From Evansella sp041820985 (GTDB lineage: Bacteria; Bacillota; Bacilli; Bacillales; Salisediminibacteriaceae), in assembly GCF_041820985.1 (NCBI RefSeq), contig NZ_JBGUAU010000007.1, forward strand, positions 124,001 through 188,000: DNA of 64,000 nucleotides. The letters are read 5' to 3'. Below are positions 57,573 through 64,000 of this stretch, piece after piece. Both the position numbers and the translations under genes were made by a program. The notes below the pieces were generated by a model, which saw nothing but the letters and a program-made list of their open reading frames with translations, made no database searches and had not been told where the DNA came from. Position 1 is the stretch's first letter, and each line of letters begins with the position of its first letter.

Positions 57573-60562
57573 TGCATCTCCATTTTCTGCACCTTTACTC
57601 TATTTAGTTCTTCTTCAATATGGTGGTGACAAGTAAAAAATAGTATCTGACGTTTTTCCCCTATTTTAATTAAGGTTTTCATGACATTTTCTCGTCTTTC
57701 TCTGTCCAAATTCACTAACGTCTCATCCATGATAAGAGGAAAAGATGTATCTTTCTTGTATGTTAATGCTAAGGAAAAACGAAAAGACAAATACAATAAT
57801 TCGCACGTACCACGACTAACCTCAGATGGATCAAATCTTTTTCCATCATGTCGTACTAAAACGAATTTTTGTTCACCTAATGGGGCCAACACTTTCCTAT
57901 AAATCCCGTTTGTCATGAGCGAGAATAACCGTTCCGCTTCTTTTAAAACCAGAGGTTGTTTTTCCATTTCATATATTCTTTTCACTTCTTGAAGAATATG
58001 CAAACTCAGAGATGCAGTTCCCCATCTTTTCAGTAAAGATTGCATCTCTTCTTTCAACTGAAAAAATAGTAGTTTGCATTCTTCATAGGAACCTTCTTGT
58101 TGTAGAAATGCTATCTCTTTTTTTATAGTTGCTAATGAATCTCGTTGTTCTTCTATATTCTTCTCTAGCAAATCAAGTGATTTCATCATTTGCTGTTTCA
58201 CTGTTACAGGTGCGTATTCTTCCATTAAAATTTTCTGAATAATAGATAATAGGTTCTGCTCATCTGGAATACTTACCTTCATTTGTGCCCATAGCTGATT
58301 TCTCTCTTCTGTCCACGTTTGTTGTCGTTTACTTGTTTCACCTAATTTACTGAATTCCTCTTCGGTAGTTACATTTGCACTATGTACAAAAAGTTGCTTT
58401 TCCTTCTTCAGATCCGCTAACTCTACTTCTAGACGGGAGATAGTTTCTCTTCGATGTTTTCTAAATTGTTGTAACTCATTCAGCACTTTCTCTTTATTAT
58501 TTTGTTCTCTTAGAAAGATCTTACACAGCTCCACGCCTCTCGTAACAGAGGATTGCTCTTCATATCCTATTCGTTTAAGAAAACTATTCAACTTCCTCTC
58601 AAATGTTCGTTGATTTTCTTGCAACTGTTTCATTCGTTCCTCTTTTTGTTCTAAATGCTCTTGATGTCGTATCCACTCGTCAATCACTTGTAAAAGAACT
58701 GCATACGTAGGGAAATCAAGGTTGTCTGGAAGATGATACTTTTTAGTCCAAAGGTTAAGCTCGTTCCTTAACATTGATAAACTATTATCACATTGATGTA
58801 ATCTTTTTTCTGATTCTATTTTTTGTTGTAATACTAATTGCAATTGTTCTTTTTTCTGAGTATATATGGCTCGATTTTTCTTATCCGAACTAACAATATC
58901 TTTCCATCTTTCTATATCACTTTGCTCAAAGGATTCGGCATTTTTCTGTAGCTCGTTTATTTTTCCTTGAATGGTGTTTTCTTCTTTTTCATAATTCACT
59001 TGAATGTTTTTTCTTGTAGTTTTTTTCCAATAAGTAAAACAAAAAAAGAATACAGATAGAACTCCTCCGATAATGGATGCAAGCATCTCATTTATTACAG
59101 CAGAATAAATACTACTGAAGAGAAAGACTAACGCAAGAATAAGAAAAATATTTATTTGTGATGTTTCTCTTTTGATATGCTCCTGTTTTTGATTTTTTAG
59201 AAAGAGTAAACGATCGGTTAACATTCTTTTTTCTAGTTGACTATGGCCATTTGTAAAATTCACTATATTGTCTTCAAGTTTTTTTACTTCTTCAATAGGT
59301 ACTAACTGGCTGTGTAATTCATCTATGTTATTCTTCCTACCTGCTACTTCATTTTCTAACTTTTCCAGTTCCTGTAATACTCGTTTCTTTGTCTCTTTCT
59401 CAATGTTCCATTGTTCTTTCATTTGATAGAATGTCGTTTTCATTAAAGGGTGAGAGGGAATGAGGGAAAAATTTAGTTCTTTCCCTTCCTTATTCCACTC
59501 TTCTTCTATTTCATTCTTCTTTTTTAGAAGATGGTTTACCTGTAATAGATTTTCATTTCTATCAAGATCTCGTTGGCGATACACCTCAAACTGCTGCAAC
59601 GTTTCTGGTATTTCATTCTTCCATATTGTCCAGGATGGATGAAGTTTAATACCTTCTATGTCATCATCCAATAATTTTTGTTTCACTTGTTCATCTCGAA
59701 GCAAAGATTGTTTTTCCGTTATTTTTTCATTAAAAGTATCTAACCGTTGCAACCCATTTTGAGGAAAAGAAACTACAGGGGATTCTTGTTCTAGTAGGTA
59801 TTGTTTCTCCTGCCATTTCTTTGCTACTTCTACTATCACCTCATGCTTTTCCGCTTCCTTTACTTCTCGTAAAAGAGATGATTTCGTCTCTTTATTTTGT
59901 GAGATTTGTTCGTCTAATTTTATAACCTGCTTTTGTAATAATTCAAATTGATCTAGTCTTTCCTCCCACTTTATTATTTCACGCTCTTTTTCTTCTAGCT
60001 TTTTCGCAAGTAAATTCATTTCGGTCTTCTTACCCTTTGGTTTAAAAAGTTGCTCCATTTCTCCTTCTAACTTTTTCTCCAATTGAGAAATTGTCTGACC
60101 GCCACCAAGTCCTGTATCATATAAAAAACGATGTAATTCTTCTGGATTCATTTTTCCTAGTCCGTTTAATCCATCTAAGTCAAAACAAAATATCCCTCGA
60201 AATGTACTTTGATCCAATGAGAGCAAGCTTTCTAATGCGGAATCATCACTTGTTCTTCCATCCGAGAAATAAACAGTAACATCCCCCTTGGCTTTTCTCC
60301 CCTTTACTCGTTCTATAACAACTTCATCATTGTTTTCATCAACAATCGTAATGGCGCCACCATAAGCATCCCCTACCATAGGAATATATTGATTTTCCCC
60401 TTTTCTCGGAAAACCAAAAAGGATTGCTTCAATAAAAGACATAAGTGTTGATTTACCAGACTCGTTTTTTCCACAAAAAAGGTGAATTCCTTCTTCACAT
60501 AAATCCCACGTCTCATTCTTCCATTTTCCATATCCGTGTATATGCACGTTTCTTATCTTCAT
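57566..60562 (-). CDS. yhaN: AAA ATPase YhaN (SMC/Rad50-like, partner of YhaO)
   Basis: A 998-residue ATPase of the Rad50/SbcC type. Walker A is GKNESGKST (31-39). Long coiled-coil arms run from about 170 to 800, with two hydrophobic segments in the middle (IFLILALVFLFSSIYSAVI and IIGGVLSVFFFCFTYW, near 475-515). Near the C-terminus are the signature region SRGTCELLYLSFRFSLAL and Walker B PLIMDETLVNLD. The internal membrane-like pair is a known peculiarity of YhaN and sets it apart from SbcC. It overlaps yhaO by four bases and presumably forms a nuclease complex with it. Confidence 0.92.
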   Translation of the reverse strand: MKIRNVHIHGYGKWKNETWDLCEEGIHLFCGKNESGKSTLMSFIEAILFGFPRKGENQYIPMVGDAYGGAITIVDENNDEVVIERVKGRKAKGDVTVYFSDGRTSDDSALESLLSLDQSTFRGIFCFDLDGLNGLGKMNPEELHRFLYDTGLGGGQTISQLEKKLEGEMEQLFKPKGKKTEMNLLAKKLEEKEREIIKWEERLDQFELLQKQVIKLDEQISQNKETKSSLLREVKEAEKHEVIVEVAKKWQEKQYLLEQESPVVSFPQNGLQRLDTFNEKITEKQSLLRDEQVKQKLLDDDIEGIKLHPSWTIWKNEIPETLQQFEVYRQRDLDRNENLLQVNHLLKKKNEIEEEWNKEGKELNFSLIPSHPLMKTTFYQMKEQWNIEKETKKRVLQELEKLENEVAGRKNNIDELHSQLVPIEEVKKLEDNIVNFTNGHSQLEKRMLTDRLLFLKNQKQEHIKRETSQINIFLILALVFLFSSIYSAVINEMLASIIGGVLSVFFFCFTYWKKTTRKNIQVNYEKEENTIQGKINELQKNAESFEQSDIERWKDIVSSDKKNRAIYTQKKEQLQLVLQQKIESEKRLHQCDNSLSMLRNELNLWTKKYHLPDNLDFPTYAVLLQVIDEWIRHQEHLEQKEERMKQLQENQRTFERKLNSFLKRIGYEEQSSVTRGVELCKIFLREQNNKEKVLNELQQFRKHRRETISRLEVELADLKKEKQLFVHSANVTTEEEFSKLGETSKRQQTWTEERNQLWAQMKVSIPDEQNLLSIIQKILMEEYAPVTVKQQMMKSLDLLEKNIEEQRDSLATIKKEIAFLQQEGSYEECKLLFFQLKEEMQSLLKRWGTASLSLHILQEVKRIYEMEKQPLVLKEAERLFSLMTNGIYRKVLAPLGEQKFVLVRHDGKRFDPSEVSRGTCELLYLSFRFSLALTYKKDTSFPLIMDETLVNLDRERRENVMKTLIKIGEKRQILFFTCHHHIEEELNRVKVQKMEMHV

Positions 60563-61782
60563 TGTTTTTTTACCTCACTTAATAATGGAGATAATAGTTT
60601 CTTTTCTGCTTGATCAAGTAAGTCATGTATCTCATCATTTGTTAGCTGGTCTACATATTTTTTTACTGTAGCATGGGAAAAAATCGGCTTAAATACCGAA
60701 TCTATTTCACTTCTATTCACTTTCCTATCATCTACCACTCGTATTACATCCCCTAGAAGATGATCTTGTTCCTTTAACTTATTTCGGTCATATATTGGGG
60801 AAGTATGAAGTTCCACTCTATCAACCCAGATGTAAGGTGCAACTACCTCATTTCGGAGCGTATATAAAAAGTCTTGCTGTTCTTCTATTAGTTTGTCATG
60901 CAAAATACCATATCCATGTAATTCTATTGTTACCAAGTAGATCGTATTAGAATGCAAATCCTGTAAACCTTCTTCTACTAGTTCTAGTAGATCTTCCATC
61001 TTATGTAAAGAATCTATGGAAAAACAGAAAGATTCCCATATAACAGAAGCTGTGTTTATAAAAGTTAAGTTTGCTGTACTTTTCGATAGCTCTACATAAT
61101 AACATCCTTTTTCTCCAAGCTCGTTTCTATGACCCCCTTGAATACTCCCAGAATACACGATTGGAGGTGATGTATTTAAAATACTCCTCTTATGTATATG
61201 ACCTAGTGCCCAATAATCAAAATTACGTTCCTCCAATTCTTTTACGGTAAATGGAGCGTATGGCTCATGTTCAGATTGCGTTGTTTCTTGCCCATGCAAT
61301 AACGCAATATGATAATCTTCCTCTGATCCTTTTCGCACAAATAATGGTGCTGGATTATCGTAAAATCCCTTTTGAGGATAACTAAAGCCATGAATAAAGA
61401 TGTTATCTCCATCGTTATTTGTTATCTTTATTGCTTCTATCTCCGTTGGAAAAACATAGACGTTATCTACGTTTTCTGGCTTGTCCTTTATGAGTGGATC
61501 ATGATTTCCATGGATGATAAAAAGAGGAATGTTATACTCCCGAAGTCGCTCTCCCTGTTTCTTTAAAAACCACTGCCCACGAATGAAACGCTGTTCCTGA
61601 TCATATACATCTCCACTAATCAAAACAAAATCTACGTTCTTTTCTAATGCTATTGTAATTATCTCTTCAAATGATGTATAGGTAGCTTGTTGAATGGATA
61701 GTGACATGTGTTCTGGCATATCTGTATGAGTTTTTATGGAACGTCCTAAATGCACATCAGCACAATGAATAAATCGAAGCAT
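60559..61782 (-). CDS. yhaO: Metallophosphoesterase YhaO (Mre11/SbcD-like nuclease)
   Basis: A 407-residue calcineurin-type phosphoesterase. The metal-binding motifs are DVHLG (9-13), SGDVYDQ, HGNHDP, LLHGQE and LGHIHK, in the order found in Mre11/SbcD DNA repair nucleases. The start MLRFIHCADVHLGR (ATG 61782) has GGAAGGGG 7 bases upstream. The frame is open 65 codons further upstream, but that part includes a dispersed repeat and is not coding. It is co-transcribed with yhaN, with which it overlaps by four bases. Confidence 0.95.
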   Translation of the reverse strand: MLRFIHCADVHLGRSIKTHTDMPEHMSLSIQQATYTSFEEIITIALEKNVDFVLISGDVYDQEQRFIRGQWFLKKQGERLREYNIPLFIIHGNHDPLIKDKPENVDNVYVFPTEIEAIKITNNDGDNIFIHGFSYPQKGFYDNPAPLFVRKGSEEDYHIALLHGQETTQSEHEPYAPFTVKELEERNFDYWALGHIHKRSILNTSPPIVYSGSIQGGHRNELGEKGCYYVELSKSTANLTFINTASVIWESFCFSIDSLHKMEDLLELVEEGLQDLHSNTIYLVTIELHGYGILHDKLIEEQQDFLYTLRNEVVAPYIWVDRVELHTSPIYDRNKLKEQDHLLGDVIRVVDDRKVNRSEIDSVFKPIFSHATVKKYVDQLTNDEIHDLLDQAEKKLLSPLLSEVKKQ

Positions 61783-62246
61783 CACCGAACCCCTTCCACA
61801 CTTTTTTACTAAATTATAACATAAAAAGGGAATGAACGTTCGTAACAGTAATATCAATAAGAAAGCGCAAGGCGGAATTGACGAAGGTGGCTCGGCAACT
61901 CCCCTAGGAAAGCGAGTAGGCTGAAGCAAATGGAATACAACCAACAAAGTTACTAATACTTGATAGTTTAACTCCACTTGAAAACGCGTATTTTCAGGGG
62001 AGACTTTCCATTTAATAAGAAGGAAGCAACTCTATATCAGAAACACCCTTCAAAGATAGAGTGATATGTTGAAACTTTTGCGGGCGATAGCCCATTAAAT
62101 AAGTTGGACATCGTCCTATTAATTCATTATTGTAACGATTTATGAATCATTGGTGAGATGGTCTAATTCTTTACTAATTTCTTGAAGAATATTTTTAGCC
62201 ACTTTAAAATATATATAGGAATATCTTATCTAGGAGGTGAGGAACA
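61783..62246. other. Gene-free divergent region yhaO-yhzD with repeat B2
   Basis: Repeat B2 fills 61862-62008. The remaining part (62010-62230) is AT-rich and holds the presumed promoter of the small YhzD-like gene; no clear hexamer pair was found. No other feature is seen. Confidence 0.5.
61862..62008 (+). repeat. Interspersed repeat family B, copy B2, joined to a family A left end
   Basis: Starts AGAAAGCGCAAGGCGG, like the left end of family A. It continues CCCTAGGAAAGCGAGTAGG, CTGAAGCAAATGGAATACAA, CCAACAAAGTTAC and ends CGCGTATTTTCAGGGGAGAC. The last parts match, inverted, copy B1 at 44984-45078 and the edge of copy C1 at 768-790. Confidence 0.8.
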
Positions 62247-62432
62247 ATGAAAAAATATTATATTACTGCATTTGATCGCAGTGGATCTCCATTATTAAAT
62301 GAAATGTTTGAGGCATCGGATGATTCAGAAGCACAAAACATTGGATTAAAACGTCTTTCAGAAAAGCAGCTTCTTCACCATCCAAGCCGCATCGTACGTT
62401 CATCAGGTAGTCTACTTTACTTTCATCAATAA
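62247..62432 (+). CDS. YhzD-like small protein
   Basis: A 61-residue soluble protein starting MKKYYITAFDRSGSPLLNEMFEASDDSEAQ and ending SPSGKLLYF-like (VRSSGSLLYFHQ). It resembles the small YhzD family of Bacillaceae, of unknown function. GGAGGTGAGG lies at ideal distance before the ATG and a perfect hairpin terminator follows, so it is a stand-alone gene. It lies beside yhaO, in keeping with the yha/yhz region of B. subtilis. Confidence 0.7.
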   Translation: MKKYYITAFDRSGSPLLNEMFEASDDSEAQNIGLKRLSEKQLLHHPSRIVRSSGSLLYFHQ

Positions 62433-62437
62433 GATTT

Positions 62438-62476
62438 GAGCTGACAAAAAGATTGGAGTTTTCTTTTTGTCAGCCC
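62438..62476. terminator. Bidirectional terminator between the YhzD-like gene and the thioesterase
   Basis: GCTGACAAAAAG and CTTTTTGTCAGC form a perfect 12-bp stem (62440-62451 and 62463-62474) around an 11-base loop. Confidence 0.85.
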
Positions 62477-62489
62477 AGATTTAGTTACA

Positions 62490-62921
62490 TTATTCTCCCA
62501 TCGAATAAAAGGTTGCAGTCACTTTTCCTAACAACTTACCTTTTTCATCCTCCAGTAAGCACTCAACAAATTGAACGTTCCTTCCTTTCTTTAAAAAATA
62601 CGCAGTGGCATGAATTTCTCCTTCTCTTGTTGTACGAAAAAATTGAGTTTTAAGTTCTAGTGTTACCGATGGTTTCTCACCAAAAGCAGCACAAAGGTGC
62701 CCCATAGCTGTATCTGCAATATAGGAGTATATACCACCATGAATAAATCCCACAGGATTAAACATAATGTCCGTAACAGGTACAGTGATTTTCACCTTTT
62801 CTGCTTCCTCCAAATATTGAAAGTCAAAGTTCATTAGTGAATCTAAAAAAAGTTGTCCTGTTCCGTCATTGTGAACCTTTAAGGCTCTTTCGAAGTTATC
62901 GCGAAGTACTTGTTCATCCAT
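62490..62921 (-). CDS. PaaI-type hotdog-fold thioesterase
   Basis: A 143-residue acyl-CoA thioesterase-like protein. The conserved hotdog segment is NPVGFIHGGIYSYIADTAMGHLCAA (near 57-80), which includes the HGG motif and the catalytic-helix Asp. VTLELKTQFFRTTREGEIHATAYFLKKGRN follows, both cited only in short as key regions. The substrate is unknown. GGGGAAAAG lies before the ATG. It follows hemZ by 22 bases on the same strand and is probably co-transcribed with it. Confidence 0.85.
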   Translation of the reverse strand: MDEQVLRDNFERALKVHNDGTGQLFLDSLMNFDFQYLEEAEKVKITVPVTDIMFNPVGFIHGGIYSYIADTAMGHLCAAFGEKPSVTLELKTQFFRTTREGEIHATAYFLKKGRNVQFVECLLEDEKGKLLGKVTATFYSMGE

Positions 62922-62943
62922 TTTCTTTTCCCCATCCTTTATA

Positions 62944-64000
62944 CTATTTGATTGCTTTTACACCGAATAGCTCTGTTAATGCTTCTAATTTCTTTTCTGT
63001 ATACTCTTTGTATCGATTGATATATGTTTGTGGATCCTTTGGATTAGCGAAACGATCGATAGCTCCTGTTTTTGGATCAACCCATTTACTCGAAGCACCG
63101 CAACCTAACCCAATAATAGTTTGGACTTCTTCCATAATCATAATATTATAGATACTTTCTTGTTTAGGAATTGCGTAACCTACATTCTCCAGATTCCCTA
63201 ATATATTTTTTTGTCGATACAAATAGTACGGTACATATCCTACCTTATCCATCCAATTACTAGATAACTTCATCATTTCATGAATTTCATCCCTGTCTGC
63301 TACTTTATATTTCTCTTTATATTTCGTCATTTGAGATGCTCTTTTGTAGGATAAGGTATGAACAGTTAATGACGTTGGACGTAATTTTTCTGTCATGTCT
63401 AACGTGTGTCTCATTTCCTCTATCCCTTCACCAGGAAGACCAATTATTAAGTCCATATTAATATTCGTCAAGCCACTTTCATAAGCCATTTTATATTTTG
63501 TAATAGTTTCCTCAACAGAGTGATGCCTACCGATAGCTTTTAACGTTTCATCCGTGAATGATTGTGGATTTACACTAATTCTATCAACACTCCATTTCTT
63601 TAACACATCAATTTTTTCCAGAGTGATTGTATCAGGACGACCCGCTTCTACTGTAAGTTCGCGGACTTCTTTTACATTAGGAAAAACCTCATACATTTTT
63701 TCATAAAGAGCGTCCATTTGTTCAGCCGTAATACTCGTAGGTGTTCCTCCACCATAATAAATAGTCGTTATTTTGATGTTATTCTCCTTTAACCATGCAC
63801 CTGTCTCTGACATTTCGAAGTGGAGACCTTCTAGAAATTCTTCTACAGAACCATTCTTTCCGTTGATTGCATATGCTGGGAAAGTACAGTATGCACACAT
63901 GGTTGGACAGAAAGGGATACCGATGTATATACTTACTTCTTGACTAATTTCATCCAAGTCAGTAACCACCGCTAATTGACGATCGACGATACATTCTAAT
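62944..64000 (-). CDS. hemZ: Coproporphyrinogen dehydrogenase-like radical SAM protein HemZ (5' end outside the window)
   Basis: Oxygen-independent coproporphyrinogen III oxidase family protein. The frame is open through position 64000, so the N-terminus (about 150 residues in relatives) is missing. The radical SAM cluster motif IPFCPTMCAYCTF (CX3CX2C) is near the visible start. YYGGGTPTS, VEAGRPDT and SVNPQSFTDETLKAIGRHHS follow, as in HemN/HemZ proteins. The C-terminal 341 residues and the upstream RQLAVVTDLD fit B. subtilis HemZ. A GTG at 63969 is in frame but is not the start. Haem synthesis genes hemEHY are in the same window. Confidence 0.92.
   Translation of the reverse strand, partial: LECIVDRQLAVVTDLDEISQEVSIYIGIPFCPTMCAYCTFPAYAINGKNGSVEEFLEGLHFEMSETGAWLKENNIKITTIYYGGGTPTSITAEQMDALYEKMYEVFPNVKEVRELTVEAGRPDTITLEKIDVLKKWSVDRISVNPQSFTDETLKAIGRHHSVEETITKYKMAYESGLTNINMDLIIGLPGEGIEEMRHTLDMTEKLRPTSLTVHTLSYKRASQMTKYKEKYKVADRDEIHEMMKLSSNWMDKVGYVPYYLYRQKNILGNLENVGYAIPKQESIYNIMIMEEVQTIIGLGCGASSKWVDPKTGAIDRFANPKDPQTYINRYKEYTEKKLEALTELFGVKAIK

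Noticed and set aside
61783..61977. N-terminal extension of YhaO by 65 codons
   Set aside because: The extension runs into repeat B2, and the internal ATG at 61782 has a strong ribosome binding site and aligns with the family N-terminus.

Overview
The window is 64 kb of ordinary chromosome from a low-GC, Gram-positive, endospore-forming member of the Bacillaceae. The evidence is strong AGGAGG-type ribosome binding sites, frequent GTG and TTG starts, a T-box leader, and the sporulation genes spoVB, bofC, safA, spo0B, a yhcN/coxA-type lipoprotein and yhaL. It also carries the split ecsABC, hpr, prsA, yhaM-yhaNO and hemEHY neighbourhoods known from Bacillus subtilis. Separate secD and secF genes, an NhaD/ArsB-type transporter and a DcuB-type transporter would fit an alkaliphilic or halotolerant Bacillus sensu lato, but the genus is inference. 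There are no rRNA or tRNA genes, no transposase, no prophage and no CRISPR array.

Region 1 (1-30.9 kb, mostly minus strand) corresponds to the B. subtilis spo0B-obg to hisS segment. Read in the direction of transcription it holds a soluble histidine kinase, spo0B, obgE, pheB-pheA, safA, a spore lipoprotein, bofC, ruvA-ruvB-yrzS-queA-tgt-yajC, an NhaD/ArsB transporter, a DUF421 protein, a DUF368 (PopT-type) lipid-carrier transporter, comN, secD-secF, a cation efflux protein, a LapA-type membrane protein, recJ, apt, relA, dtd, a small HTH-like protein, and hisS behind a T-box. spoVB and a TIGR04086 membrane protein lie on the plus strand inside it.

Region 2 (32.7-64 kb) corresponds to the B. 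subtilis pbpF/hemEHY to hemZ segment, which lies elsewhere in that genome. It holds hemE-hemH-hemY (coproporphyrin-dependent haem synthesis), pbpF, ccdA, an M20 amidohydrolase, ecsABC, an MFS transporter, hit, serC, yhaH, hpr, prsA, yhaL, yhaM, the cssRS two-component system (secretion stress), a GbsR-type regulator, yhaN-yhaO and the 3' part of hemZ. A dcuB-like gene sits at the junction of the two regions. Protein secretion and its quality control recur across the window: secD, secF, yajC, comN, prsA, cssRS, ecsABC and the protease-gene regulator hpr.

The least expected content is between genes. At least three families of short interspersed repeats occupy intergenic gaps. One of them, with about eight copies, shows base changes in one arm matched by changes in the other arm, so a folded structure appears to be maintained. 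A separate 51-bp tandem array of eight units between ccdA and the M20 gene also carries an inverted repeat in each unit. Other points of interest are a histidine kinase gene directly upstream of spo0B, a repeat inserted between the T-box terminator and hisS, and a palindrome upstream of dcuB.
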